From Bin87 sp965220265 (GTDB lineage Bacteria; Chloroflexota; Dehalococcoidia; Lucifugimonadales; UBA3495), in assembly GCA_965220265.1 (NCBI GenBank), contig CBDCPM010000004.1:2976001-3040000 (forward strand): a stretch of 64,000 nt of DNA, in the 5' to 3' direction. Below the pieces are notes generated by a model that saw only the letters and a program-made list of their open reading frames with translations, did not search any database and had not been told where the DNA came from. Of this stretch, positions 16,345-27,596 are shown in pieces (the stretch's first letter is position 1; each line of letters opens with the position of its first letter). A program made the translations under genes and the position numbers.

Positions 16345-17686
16345 AGCAGGATTTCCTCCCATTTCTTCGATACCAGTGCGTCCATTTGAGATCGCAGTTC
16401 TGATATGGGCGCGCTGTCTGGCGAGATCACGTTTAACCAACTCTCAATGTCGGTCATATTCGTCACGAAATAATCTCGCATTGCTAGGTCGGCGGCGAGG
16501 TCCATGCTGACTTTCGTAAATCTATTTCTTTTCCCAGTTCCATCATAACTCTGGTGGAACGCTGTGCTGATAGATTCATATTTTTCATCAGGACTAATGA
16601 TCAACGATTGGATGAATTTAGAGAGTCCAGCGTCAGTTAAGAAGAGGAGCCAGTCGTACGACTCGGCCAAAACTTTCAGTTCCTTATTTTGATTGCCGGA
16701 CGTGAACCAGTTTCCATGATTGCTGACGATACCGACGGTCAATGTAAAATCTTTGAGGAGTAATCTTTCGTCAGATCGGATCACTTGGCGCAAAAATGTG
16801 CCGTATCGCTCGTGGCGCAGTTCCCCGGTATCTAAATGGAGCAAGCCATAGATTGTTCCATCGTTCATTCTGACTTTCTGGAGGGAGGACATAGTGCGTG
16901 CAACGTATGCCCCTTGCTTGGCCTTTTCGATGGTTTGCGGGCCTTTATTTACGCCTTCTTCCACGCCGACGCGCTTACACTCCATGATTGCAAACGGATG
17001 TGGTTTGAGTTGGTGAACCGAGATTTCATAATGATGATCTGCGGCGCTGGTCAAGCGAGCTATTATGATCCCTGAATCGTCCTCGTATACCGTGCACCCG
17101 TTACGAAGGATCTCATCCTTGGAAATAAGTTGATTTGATTTGAACCCGTTATTCGCCCACAGTGGGCTACCCAGCAGTCTGTGCAATTTCTTCGCTGTCA
17201 GAGGTAAACGAGATTTGTCAGCGTTGAAAGTCGCGACGTTGCTGGAAGGGTGAAAACTGAACTCGACATTGTGCGTGATGTCAGGATTAGCATATTCTGG
17301 TAGTCGCCTCTCAATTGCTACGTTTTTCTCATATCCCCAACTTTTTATTAGGTAGAAAGTGATGACCTCAACCAAAGTTCCCAAAGCGCGGCCTGCAGCT
17401 TTTTTGGGTCTTTGGCGTAGTTGAATACGTTCGTGGTTAATTCCTTTTGAAGGAAGTCGACGGATGCGTATGGCATGGCAATTGCGCTCTTATTCGCATT
17501 GGTATCCCAAAAGTTCCGCTCGTGGTTTGGGGCAGCTTTGGGAGTGTCGTCAGGGCGAATAATAGCAGGAGCAGCGTTCACCGTGTCAACACTTGATCTA
17601 GTCTCAACGCGAGACGCGCGAAAAACCCTCTTCACCAATATGGTCTGCTCCAGTCCCTCGCCAAATATGATGGCGGCAACCGCCAT
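16341..17686 (-). pseudogene. Type II-like restriction endonuclease, split by a frameshift
   Basis: Two overlapping frames make one likely protein of about 450 aa. The first (17686 to 17348) ends KDPKKLQAALWELWLRSSLST; the second runs from 17384 to 16341 and opens with LGTLVEVITFYLIKSWGYEK. Joining AAL to GTLVEV removes the break, so a one-base change near 17385 is likely. The second part holds the probable nuclease centre, IMECKRVGVEEG (E-x-K type), with a further basic segment KRNRFTKVSMDLA. Family not recognised. If the shift is real the enzyme may be dead or only the 347-aa part, from a TTG start, is made. It precedes and overlaps its methyltransferase gene (ATGA). A cell that lost the nuclease could keep the methylase safely. 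Confidence 0.65.
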
Positions 17687-17719
17687 TACTGAGAATTGAC
17701 CATACGCTGCAAGTCAGGG

Positions 17720-17746
17720 GCCCCGTAGCCCCTTGGGGAACGGGGC
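17720..17746. terminator. Strong hairpin between island and acs
   Basis: GCCCCGT (17720-17726) pairs with ACGGGGC (17740-17746), with an inner CCCC/GGGG stem and a TT loop. No T run follows on either strand, so it may be a weak terminator or a boundary structure. It lies 11 nt beyond the acs stop. Confidence 0.45.
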
Positions 17747-17757
17747 TGCCTCCCCCC

Positions 17758-19710
<1,953 letters not shown>

Positions 19711-19857
19711 GGTAGGAAACCTCCGGAGCGGGTAATGACAGTGTCAATCACCCGCGATATTAGCACATTGACCCTGCACGCGGCCGGCAGACTCCCCCGG
19801 GGCAGCGGCGGCATGGCCTCCCGGTTATCTCCGTCGTCATTGCGAGAAGCGTCTCCT

Positions 19858-19881
19858 GCTCATGGTGAGCCTGTCGAACCA
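19858..19881. repeat. Dispersed repeat, GGTGAGCCTGTCGAACCA type
   Basis: CTCATGGTGAGCCTGTCGAA... recurs at 45619-45642 and, in a related form, at 45653-45678 and inside the IS630 remnant at 62828-62850. This is the second short repeat family of the window. Confidence 0.65.
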
Positions 19882-19972
19882 GGTGGCAATCCCGGCGCGC
19901 CAGGCGGCGTGGTAAAATCGGCTCACTGTCACCCCCTTGCACTGGCCGCGAAAAAACGGGAAGGATGCTCTG

Positions 19973-20677
19973 TTGACGACAACGACAACGCTGACAATGC
20001 TCGGGATGCCGCCGGCGCGACCCTTCAGCCCGCAGGAATGCGCGGCCCTGGCCCAGGCCGGCATCATCGGCCCGCAGGAACCGGCCGACGTGCTGGCCGG
20101 CCGCCGCCTCTTCACCGTGGACGAGTACCTGGAGATGGAAGTGACCGGCATCCTCCACGAGGACGACCGAGTTGAACTTATCGACGGGGTGATAATCGTT
20201 ATGCCGCCGATTGGCCGTCGCCACGTGGGTGGCACCGACTGGACGACTACGCTGCTGGTTCCTCCGTTGCTGGAGCGGGCGACGGTGCGGATAGGGGGGC
20301 CCATCTATCTGAACGACCGCAGCGCTCCCCAGCCCGACGTCGCCCTGGTGCAGTGGACCGCGCCCGGTTCCGGGCCGCTGGTGCGGACGACGCCGGACGA
20401 GGTGTACCTGGTCATCGAATTCGCCGACAGTTCGCTGGCCTACGACCGGGGCGCGAAGCTGGCGCGGTACGCCGTGGCCGGGGTCCCGGAGGTATGGGTC
20501 GCCAACCTGCGGGCCCAGGAGGTGACCGCCTATGCCGACCCGTCGGGTTCGGAGTACGCCGCCGTCCGCACCTACCGGGCCGGCGAAAGCATCAGCCCCC
20601 GCGCCTTCCCCGACGTAATCCTAGCGGTGGCCGACTTCATGCCTCCGGCCGCCGAGAGCGGGGACGATACCCCATAA
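19973..20677 (+). CDS. Uma2 family (DUF820) endonuclease-like protein
   Basis: A 234-aa protein with the Uma2 fold signatures: LFTVDEYLEMEVTGILHEDD, VELIDGVIIVMPPIGRRHVG, APQPDVALV, LVIEFADSSLAYDRGAK and YAVAGVPEVWV. The conserved acidic residues and lysine (PDV, E-F-A-D-S, K) form a PD-(D/E)XK-type nuclease centre in the family. The family is very expanded in cyanobacteria and Chloroflexota; its biological role is not known. I prefer TTG at 19973, which has GGAAGGA upstream, to an ATG at 19937 that adds twelve residues. Neighbours are unrelated genes and it seems to stand alone, so no partner can be inferred. Confidence 0.82.
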   Translation: MTTTTTLTMLGMPPARPFSPQECAALAQAGIIGPQEPADVLAGRRLFTVDEYLEMEVTGILHEDDRVELIDGVIIVMPPIGRRHVGGTDWTTTLLVPPLLERATVRIGGPIYLNDRSAPQPDVALVQWTAPGSGPLVRTTPDEVYLVIEFADSSLAYDRGAKLARYAVAGVPEVWVANLRAQEVTAYADPSGSEYAAVRTYRAGESISPRAFPDVILAVADFMPPAAESGDDTP

Positions 20678-20701
20678 CCCCCTGCCCGCTCCGTTGACGT
20701 C

Positions 20702-22438
20702 CTACGGCAGCGGCCCGTACCACCGCGCTACGATCTCGTCCACCTTCGCCGCGTCGGCCTCCGAAGCGTCCGCCTTGAACGCCGCCACCAGGTGGCAGAT
20801 ACCCAGGTCCGTCCCCTCGCAGTCGTCCGAGTAGTCCTCCGCCTGCGCCTTCAGGTACAGATTACGGAACCCCTGCCTAAACGTCTCCTCGCCCAGGCTG
20901 TTGTACAAGTCCAGGAAAATCTGCTCGCCCAACGAGTAGTTGCAGTTGAACCCCCGCGTTCCCAGCTGTTCGGGATCCATGGCCTCCAGTTCCCCTATCG
21001 TCTTGGCGGATGCACAGGGATTGTTGGTCGGGCCAATTGGTGTTTCGGCTCTGGCGAACTCCGAAACACTTGAAAGAATTTCTGCGGCGCCTTCATCGAT
21101 CCAATCTTTGTTGTCGCCATCCCAGTAGTAGTGCGCCACCTCATGCGCGATGACAAACGGCGTGTAGTCCCACCAAGCGCTGTTCTCCACGTCGTACAGC
21201 AGTTGCATCGCCATATGGGTGCCAAAGTTGGTCCCACCCGATCCGGGAAACACCGCGTCGTCGTAAAGCAATGCAATGTAGGTCGTAGGCAGACCCACAC
21301 CCATGAATTCCTCGATGGTGCGCACGCTGTGTTCCAGAAATTCCATGCTCGAAGTCGCCTGATCGCGTATGCGCACTACGGCCAGGTATACATCGCCGGA
21401 CAGCGGCGACGTGACGGTCCGTTCTTCCCAGTAGACTCCCGTCCCGCGCAGCAGGACATCCCCCGATTCCGGTCGATACGAATACGTCCCGCCCAGCAGC
21501 GCAACCATCCTCGCCTCTTCGTCCGTGATGCCGTCACCGAGCTTGGGATGCGACATGACGTCGAGGTAATCTATCGTATTTTGGTACTCCAATTTTTGTA
21601 GAGACCGCATAGCCATAGCGTCCCAGCTGTCAACAGCTTTCAGAAATGGCATGCTCAAAATACTGATTGCCATCTGTATGGCATCCGCTCGATGAGACGC
21701 ATCAGCTGGCTGGGCGACCCAATTGAGGTTTTCCATCACCGTCACTTCGTCGGCGGTGATGCCGTCCTGCATCCAAGCCGCCTCCCACAATGCATCCCCC
21801 AATTCAGGCGATGTTTGCGTCGTCCAATTTAGCCTCTCGATGGCTTCTATCTCGTAAGCGTCGGGACCATCTTTCAGCCACGGCGTCTCCACCAAATTCC
21901 ATGCGTGCTCTTTCGCTACCCATGTTATCCACAGCAACTGCTGTACCGCGTCTCGCTCCAGATCGGAAACGCCATCCGCAACCCAGGGCAACCCCTTGAT
22001 GACGGATGCCAATTGCGGTTCATTCTGCTCTATCCACCGGTCATTCTGCAGACCCGCAAGAGGATTTGGCGGCGCCGGCGTGCTCGTCGGCCTGGGTGCA
22101 AAGGTCGGCCGCGGCGTCCGCGTCGGCCTGGCCCGTGGCGTAGCCGTCGGCTTCGGTCGCGGCGTGAACGTCGGCGCCGGCGTGTTCGTGGGCGGCGCTG
22201 GCGGCTCGGTCGGAACCGGCGTGGCGGTGGGAGTCGGAGGCGCAACCGTCGCCGACGGTGTAGCCGCCAGCGTGGGCGACGGTGTGGCCGCCAGCGTGGG
22301 TTGCCGGGTCGGCGCAGCCTCCGGTGCCGCCGTCGGAGCCGGAACCGGCGGATCCGAGGCACACGCAACTGCCGATACCAGAGTTAGGGCGACGGCTACA
22401 ACTACTACAAAAACTGACCTGTAACGTTTTGAGTTCAT
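20702..22438 (-). CDS. Lipoprotein zinc metallopeptidase (HExxH)
   Basis: 578 aa. Residues 1-26 form a lipoprotein signal with lipobox SAVAC, then a long Pro/Thr/Ala-rich linker (about 28-130) that probably spans the cell wall. Next come three or four repeats with the pattern W-V/L/M-x-D-G-x(5)-E-x-x-A/T-x-x-x-L-x-W (for example PWVADGVSDLERDAVQQLLW, AWMQDGITADEVTVMENLNW), an alpha-helical repeat common in Chloroflexota surface proteins. The peptidase centre is HEVAH at 432-436, with the third ligand in WIDEGAAE, as in gluzincins. Cell-surface protein degradation is likely; the substrate is unknown. The start at 22438 fits the lipoprotein signal; a longer frame from 22609 overlaps the divergent gene. 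Confidence 0.83.
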   Translation of the reverse strand: MNSKRYRSVFVVVVAVALTLVSAVACASDPPVPAPTAAPEAAPTRQPTLAATPSPTLAATPSATVAPPTPTATPVPTEPPAPPTNTPAPTFTPRPKPTATPRARPTRTPRPTFAPRPTSTPAPPNPLAGLQNDRWIEQNEPQLASVIKGLPWVADGVSDLERDAVQQLLWITWVAKEHAWNLVETPWLKDGPDAYEIEAIERLNWTTQTSPELGDALWEAAWMQDGITADEVTVMENLNWVAQPADASHRADAIQMAISILSMPFLKAVDSWDAMAMRSLQKLEYQNTIDYLDVMSHPKLGDGITDEEARMVALLGGTYSYRPESGDVLLRGTGVYWEERTVTSPLSGDVYLAVVRIRDQATSSMEFLEHSVRTIEEFMGVGLPTTYIALLYDDAVFPGSGGTNFGTHMAMQLLYDVENSAWWDYTPFVIAHEVAHYYWDGDNKDWIDEGAAEILSSVSEFARAETPIGPTNNPCASAKTIGELEAMDPEQLGTRGFNCNYSLGEQIFLDLYNSLGEETFRQGFRNLYLKAQAEDYSDDCEGTDLGICHLVAAFKADASEADAAKVDEIVARWYGPLP

Positions 22439-22513
22439 CACTTTGAGCTCATCACTGGCCTCCGCATTATTACGCGCATCATAGCATCGCCCTGCCGCCG
22501 AACCGGCGCTGCT

Positions 22514-22549
22514 TGTCATTGCCAGCGCAGCCCGGCAACCCCGTTGGTG
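22514..22549. repeat. Diverged single copy of the TCATTGCGAGCG repeat
   Basis: CTTGTCATTGCCAGCGCAGC, then CCGGCAACCCCGTTGG. It lies between the divergent lipoprotein and methyltransferase genes. Confidence 0.6.
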
Positions 22550-22590
22550 TAATATAGGTCGGCACGCTTCCCCGGCACGGAACAGCATCA

Positions 22591-24234
22591 ATGACCACCG
22601 CCTCCGCAACTCCCAACCGACTCTACTTCGGCGATAACCTGGACATCCTCCGGCAGTACGTCGCCGACGAAACCGTTGACCTCATCTACCTCGACCCGCC
22701 CTTCAACTCCAACGCCACCTACAACGTCCTCTTCCGCGAGCGCTCCGGCGAGGAGTCCGCCGCCCAGATCACCGCCTTCGAGGACACCTGGCACTGGGGC
22801 TGGGAATCGGAGATCGCCTTCCAGGACGTGGTCACCTGGGGCCCCGACAAGGTCGGCAGCCTCCTCGCCGCCCTGCGCCAGTTCCTCGGCCAGAACGACA
22901 TGATGGCCTACCTCACCATGATGGCCCAGCGCATGATCGAGCTCCACCGCGTCCTCAAACCCACCGGCAGCATCTACCTCCACTGCGACCCCACCGCCAG
23001 CCACTACCTGAAACTATTGTTGGATGCCGTGTTTGGGGCTACGAACTACCGAAACGAGATCGTATGGAAACGATACGGTGCCCACAATGACGTGGGTCAA
23101 GGCTCAACGCGATTCGGACGCGTGCACGACACCATCCTCCTGTATGGCAAAAGCCAATCAGTAACTTGGAACCAAGGATTTGTGCCTCTGGACGAAAGTT
23201 ACGTACAAAGCACTTATCGATATGTCGAAGCTAAATCTGGTCGGCGTTTCAGGACGACGCCACTCACCGGACCAGGTGGCGCCGATAAAGGAAACCCAGT
23301 GTACGAGTGGAACGGTCATACTCGCGCTTGGCGTTACAGCCGCGAAACTATGCAACAGTTGGATGCGGACGACCGGATATATTATTCACGAACTGGATAT
23401 CCGGCACGTAAGTTATTTTTAGATGAATCTCGAGGTGTGCCCGTACAAGACATGTGGTATGACATCGGTTCTTTGTCGGGAACCAATTCGGAGCGCCTCG
23501 GCTACCCCACCCAGAAGCCCGAGGCCCTGCTGGAGCGCATCATCAACGCCAGCAGCAACGAGGGCGACGTCGTCCTCGACCCCTTCTGCGGCTGCGGCAC
23601 CGCCACCGTCGCCGCCGAACGCCTCAACCGCCGCTGGATTGGCATCGATGTCACCCACCTCGCCATCACCCTGGTCCGTCACCGCCTCCACGACAGCTTC
23701 GGCGACGGCCTGCGCCCCTACGAGATCATCGGCCAGCCCACCGACACCGGCAGCGCCGCCGCCCTCGCCGAGCAGGACCGCTACCAGTTCGAGTGGTGGG
23801 CCCTGGGCCTCGTGGACGCCCGCCCCGCCAACGACCGCCGCCGTGGCGCCGACGCCGGCGTCGACGGCTACATCAACTTCTTCGACGACAATAGCGGCAA
23901 GCCCAAACGCATCATCGTCCAGGTCAAGAGCGGCCACGTCAACCGCGGCATGATCGCCACCCTCAAGGGCGACATGGACCGTGAGAAGGCCGAGCTTGGC
24001 GTATTCATCACCCTCCAGCCGCCCACCGAGCCCATGCGTCAGGAAGCCCTCTCCGCCGGCGCTTACACCCCCGATCACTTCCCCGACCAGCAGCACCCCC
24101 GCCTGCAGATCCTGACCATCGACGACCTGCTCGCCGGCAACAACGTCGCCCACCCCCGCGGCGGCGCGCCGGCCACCTTCCGGCAGGCTCCCCGCCGTCG
24201 CCGCAGCCCGGGCCAGCAGACCAACCTCGTCTGA
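22591..24234 (+). CDS. Beta-class DNA methyltransferase fused to an Mrr-like endonuclease domain
   Basis: 547 aa, two activities in one chain. Methyltransferase: LDPPFNS at 34-40 (motif IV), the TQKPEALLERI motif X, and DPFCGCGTATVAA at 330-342 (motif I), the beta order. Endonuclease: a C-terminal domain with GADAGVDGYINF (419-430) and IIVQVKSGH (441-449), the D ... Q-x-K pattern of Mrr-type PD-(D/E)XK nucleases. Such a fusion could be a self-contained restriction-modification enzyme. The segment 23010-23490, which should hold the target-recognition domain, is far poorer in GC than the rest (26 of 60 bases at 23161-23220 against 45 of 60 at 23821-23880), so it looks swapped in. The ATG at 22591 has only a weak ribosome site. 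It ends just before a tandem repeat array. Confidence 0.87.
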   Translation: MTTASATPNRLYFGDNLDILRQYVADETVDLIYLDPPFNSNATYNVLFRERSGEESAAQITAFEDTWHWGWESEIAFQDVVTWGPDKVGSLLAALRQFLGQNDMMAYLTMMAQRMIELHRVLKPTGSIYLHCDPTASHYLKLLLDAVFGATNYRNEIVWKRYGAHNDVGQGSTRFGRVHDTILLYGKSQSVTWNQGFVPLDESYVQSTYRYVEAKSGRRFRTTPLTGPGGADKGNPVYEWNGHTRAWRYSRETMQQLDADDRIYYSRTGYPARKLFLDESRGVPVQDMWYDIGSLSGTNSERLGYPTQKPEALLERIINASSNEGDVVLDPFCGCGTATVAAERLNRRWIGIDVTHLAITLVRHRLHDSFGDGLRPYEIIGQPTDTGSAAALAEQDRYQFEWWALGLVDARPANDRRRGADAGVDGYINFFDDNSGKPKRIIVQVKSGHVNRGMIATLKGDMDREKAELGVFITLQPPTEPMRQEALSAGAYTPDHFPDQQHPRLQILTIDDLLAGNNVAHPRGGAPATFRQAPRRRRSPGQQTNLV

Positions 24235-24254
24235 CCGCGCCCTGTTCATCGCCA

Positions 24255-25324
24255 GCGCCCTTTCCTTGTCATTGCGAGCGCCCTTTCCTTGTCATTGCGA
24301 GCGCCCTTTCCTTGTCATTGCGAGCGCCCTTTCCTTGTCATTGCGAGCGCCCTTTCCTTGTCATTGCGAGCGCCCTTTCCTTGTCATTGCGAGCGCCCTT
24401 TCCTTGTCATTGCGAGCGCCCTTTCCTTGTCATTGCGAGCGCCCTTTCCTTGTCATTGCGAGCGCCCTTTCCTTGTCATTGCGAGCGCCCTTTCCTTGTC
24501 ATTGCGAGCGCCCTTTCCTTGTCATTGCGAGCGCCCTTTCCTTGTCATTGCGAGCGCCCTTTCCTTGTCATTGCGAGCGCCCTTTCCTTGTCATTGCGAG
24601 CGCCCTTTCCTTGTCATTGCGAGCGCCCTTTCCTTGTCATTGCGAGCGCCCTTTCCATTGTCATCGCCAGCGCCCTTTCCTTGTCATTGCGAGCGCCCTT
24701 TCCTTGTCATTGCGAGCGCCCTTTCCTTGTCATTGCGAGCGCCCTTTCCTTGTCATTGCGAGCGCCCTTTCCTTGTCATTGCGAGCGCCCTTTCCTTGTC
24801 ATTGCGAGCGCCCTTTCCTTGTCATTGCGAGCGCCCTTTCCATTGTCATTGCGAGCGCCCTTTCCTTGTCATTGCGAGCGCCCTTTCCATTGTCATTGCG
24901 AGCGCCCTTTCCATTGTCATCGCCAGCGCCCTTTCCTTGTCATTGCGAGCGCCCTTTCCTTGTCATTGCGAGCGCCCTTTCCTTGTCATTGCGAGCGCCC
25001 TTTCCTTGTCATTGCGAGCGCCCTTTCCTTGTCATTGCGAGCGCCCTTTCCATTGTCATCGCCAGCGCCCTTTCCTTGTCATTGCGAGCGCCCTTTCCAT
25101 TGTCATTGCGAGCGCCCTTTCCATTGTCATTGCGAGCGCCCTTTCCATTGTCATTGCGAGCGCCCTTTCCATTGTCATTGCGAGCGCCCTTTCCTTGTCA
25201 TTGCGAGCGCCCTTTCCATTGTCATTGCGAGCGCCCTTTCCATTGTCATCGCCAGCGCCCTTTCCTTGTCATTGCGAGCGCCCTTTCCTTGTCATTGCGA
25301 GCGCAGCGCGGCAATCTCGTCGCC
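24255..25324. repeat. Tandem array 1: 45 copies of a 23/24-bp unit ending in a full dispersed repeat
   Basis: The unit is TTGTCATTGCGAGCGCCC plus TTTCC (23 bp). Eleven units carry an extra base (CCATTGTCAT), and four read TCATCGCCAGCG. Counting positions of GCGCCCTTTCC from 24255 to about 25278 gives 45 copies. The array ends in TCATTGCGAGCGCAGCGCGG then CAATCTCGTCG, a full-length copy of the dispersed repeat, so the array looks like an expansion of that repeat's left half. Because 23 is not a multiple of 3, all frames stay open and give long spurious proteins (SLRAPFPCHCERPFLVIASA); I do not call them genes. Confidence 0.93.
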
Positions 25325-25336
25325 ATCGAACCGCTG

Positions 25337-25361
25337 GTAGGGGCGAATGATTATTCGCCCC
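25337..25361. repeat. Palindromic dispersed repeat (GGGGCGAAT hairpin)
   Basis: GGGGCGAAT (25340-25348), a four-base loop, ATTCGCCCC (25353-25361). The same hairpin, with a longer stem, is at 37238-37265, and a damaged copy is at about 28171-28192. It can form a stable stem in RNA and may stop transcription. Confidence 0.7.
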
Positions 25362-25429
25362 GCTGCGCCGACCAACAACCCCCGACACAGCCAATTCCTG
25401 AACTCCGCGGCCGGATGACGGACGATGCG

Positions 25430-26011
25430 TCACCTGCCGCCCATCGGGCGATTGTACCGGTGTATGCAAACCGTCACGACCAAGACGCCCAACAGAACGA
25501 GCGTCGGCCCAATGAGGGCCAGCGGAGTCCGTATGGACGACAACCCGAAGTTCGAATGCAGGATGTAGCCCAATAGCGGCACACCGACGACGAGGAGAAA
25601 CCCGGCTACGGCCATGACCCACCCCCGCAATTCCGCACCCGTCAGGGAATTGGATTTCGTGCCGGCCTCCGCGTGGCCTACTTCCATTCCCGGCGTGGCG
25701 GCCGCCGCTTTTCGGGCCTCGTGTGCGTCGGCAACGCTGGCTATCAGAACGAGCAGCAACCCCAGCAGAACGGCCATCGGCGCCGTAACGAACAAAAACG
25801 CCAGGGAGTCCGATGCTTCGGTTTCCCAAAAGAGCATGATACCGGTGAACGCAAGCACAAGGAACAGCAATCCGCCGACTGCGACGCCGGCCACCATAAA
25901 GATCAGCAGGGCGACCAACTTCTGGTCACCGCTTAAATTGGGGCGTTTCAGCAGGAACAGCAACGACGCGCCGGTGGCAATGGTGATGATGACCCCTGCT
26001 ATCACGGTCAT
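25430..26011 (-). CDS. Four-helix membrane protein of unknown function
   Basis: 193 aa. Four to five hydrophobic stretches are visible: about 3-22 (VIAGVIITIATGASLLFLL), 33-62, 70-95 (LAFLFVTAPMAVLLGLLLVL), 128-150 and 160-182, with a charged loop of about 30 residues between the third and fourth (DAHEARKAAAATPGMEVGHAE). No family is recognised. The start codon region lies in the first unit of a fourfold 50-bp tandem repeat (25962-26167), so three more copies of the start region stand upstream, out of frame with one another. It sits between two large repeat arrays, which suggests an unstable locus. Whether the protein is made is uncertain. Confidence 0.6.
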   Translation of the reverse strand: MTVIAGVIITIATGASLLFLLKRPNLSGDQKLVALLIFMVAGVAVGGLLFLVLAFTGIMLFWETEASDSLAFLFVTAPMAVLLGLLLVLIASVADAHEARKAAAATPGMEVGHAEAGTKSNSLTGAELRGWVMAVAGFLLVVGVPLLGYILHSNFGLSSIRTPLALIGPTLVLLGVLVVTVCIHRYNRPMGGR

Positions 26012-26167
26012 GGCGACGCGCCGGTGGCGATGGCGATGATGACCCCTGCTATCACGGTCATGGCGACGCGCCGGTGGCGATGGCGATGGCGATGATGACC
26101 CCTGCTATCACGGTCATGGCGACGCGCCGGTGGCGATGGCGATGATGACCTCTGCTATCACGGTCAT
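25962..26167. repeat. Four tandem copies (50, 50, 56, 50 bp) over the start of the membrane-protein gene
   Basis: Each copy contains CGACGCGCCGGTGGCGATGG, then GATGATGACCCCTGCTATCA and CGGTCATGG, which on the minus strand is the ATG and first 16 codons of the membrane protein (MTVIAGVIIAIATGAS). The third copy has an additional GGCGAT. Only the innermost copy continues into the gene. Confidence 0.88.
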
Positions 26168-26443
26168 GGCGCATACTCCTGCGGCGTGGGGACGTGCGAG
26201 AAGGTTTGTCCTCCCGCACCGGATGGTAAGCGCAGCGACCGAAAGGGCGCAACAGTGCGTCAACAGTTAGTGAACGACCAGGGAGCTCCTCCACCGCGCA
26301 CAGGCTCCGGCTCCGACCGGCTCCAATGGCCGACCGGGCGGCGGTCAAATCATGGCCCGAATGATGGCATCCGGGCTGTTTGGAAAGTTTAGGAATCTGC
26401 TGCCCGACACCAACCCTGACGCATACCTACTTGCATCCAAACT

Positions 26444-26995
26444 GTCATCGCTAGCGCCCTCCCCCTTGTCATCGCCAGCGCCCTCCCCCTTGTCATCGCG
26501 ACTACTCTTCCCCTTGTCATCGCCAGCGCCCTCCTCCTTGTCATCGCGACTACTCTTTCCCTTGTCATCGCCAGCGCCCTTTCCCTTGTCATCGCGACTA
26601 CTCTTTCCCTTGTCATCGCGACTACTCTTTCCCTTGTCATCGCCAGCGCCCTTTCCCTTGTCATCGCGACTACTCTTTCCCTTGTCATCGCGACTACTCT
26701 TTCCCTTGTCATCGCCAGCGCCCTCCTCCTTGTCATCGCGACTACTCTTTCCCTTGTCATCGCCAGCGCCCTTTCCCTTGTCATCGCGACTACTCTTTCC
26801 CTTGTCATCGCCAGCGCCCTTTCCCTTGTCATCGCGACTACTCTTTCCCTTGTCATCGCCAGCGCCCTTTCCCTTGTCATCGCGACTACTCTTCCCCTTG
26901 TCATCGCCAGCGCCCTTTCCCTTGTCATCGCCAGCGCCCGTTCCCTTGTCATCGCGAGCGCTCTTCCCCTTGTCATTGCGAGCGGAGCGCGGCAA
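26444..26995. repeat. Tandem array 2: about 22 copies of a 24-bp unit in two alternating versions
   Basis: Units alternate between TGTCATCGCCAGCGCCCTTT and TGTCATCGCGACTACTCTTT, each followed by CCCT. The array ends at 26971 with a full dispersed repeat (TCATTGCGAGCGGAGCGCGG, CAATCTCGTTGG). A period of 24 keeps frames open with an eight-residue periodicity on both strands; I regard these frames as spurious. Confidence 0.9.
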
Positions 26996-27003
26996 TCTCG
27001 TTG

Positions 27004-27596
27004 GCGGAGGAGACCTGGTCCATGCGACGGCATTGCCGCGTCACTTCAGTCCTCGCCAATGACAAACTCAGTACCCGTGAGGACAGCAACCCCCTTGACC
27101 TCGTCATGCCAGAACATATATACTAATCACGCTAAGCAAAAACAGCTGTTTTCGAACCAAAAGGCAGGAGTTCAGATCGACGGCCAACCCGTCAGTACAA
27201 AATCGCAACCGGTCGTAGGGGCAAGTAGGCGCGCAAAGACCTGACCACACTCAACGCCGCTGACCAACTAGGCCACCGGGACAGCCTGTGCCCGCGCGCA
27301 GGGATGTCGGAAGGCATCCTGAGTACACGAAAAAGTAGGGGTCAAATAGTTGCGTACCAACCGGCCGTATGCTGACAACGATCTGAATTCCTGCCTTCCA
27401 CCAACCGCAAACAACCACCAACCGCAAACAACCACCAACCGCAAGGACAAAGCCTCCGCACCAGAGAAAGCACCCGCACCAGAGAAAGCACCCGCACCAT
27501 CGATCGAACCACCGGCAACCAAAACCCCGATACCATCGCCCAGCCCAATCGTCATTGCGAGGCGCTTGTGCCCTTGCGCCGTGGCAACTTAGCCGG
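27004..27596. other. Spacer between arrays 2 and 3, no gene supported
   Basis: It contains short local repeats: ACCAACCGCAAACA-type units three times at about 27405-27445, and CACCAGAGAAAGCACCCG twice at about 27459-27495. On the minus strand at about 27235-27285 there is a stretch like the first half of a tRNA (GTGGCCTAGTTGGTCAGCGG), but no matching T arm follows. No credible protein was seen. Confidence 0.5.

Larger units (their letters stand above)
15760..17757. mobile_element. Restriction-modification island inserted at the 3' end of acs
   Basis: About 2 kb of lower-GC sequence between the acs 3' end and its duplicate. It encodes an adenine methyltransferase and an endonuclease-like protein, both on the minus strand, and no integrase or transposase. 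Insertion of restriction-modification units with long target duplications has been described in other bacteria by Kobayashi and co-workers; this matches that form. No inverted repeats were found at the ends. The duplicate copy differs at three positions, so either the event is not very recent or the incoming DNA brought its own version of the acs end. Confidence 0.75.

Noticed and set aside
24266..25576. Long frames through tandem array 1 (repeating SLRAPFPCHCERPF)
   Set aside because: They exist because the repeat unit lacks stops in any frame; no ribosome site, no recognisable family, and three frames are open at once.
26345..27062. Frames on both strands through array 2 with an eight-residue period (GDDKGKSS-like, SPAPFPLSS-like)
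   Set aside because: A 24-bp period makes an eight-codon repeat in every frame. Nothing indicates translation.
27235..27285. tRNA-like 5' half on the minus strand (GTGGCCTAGTTGGTCAGCGG)
   Set aside because: No T arm or closing acceptor stem can be found at the right distance. At most a fragment.
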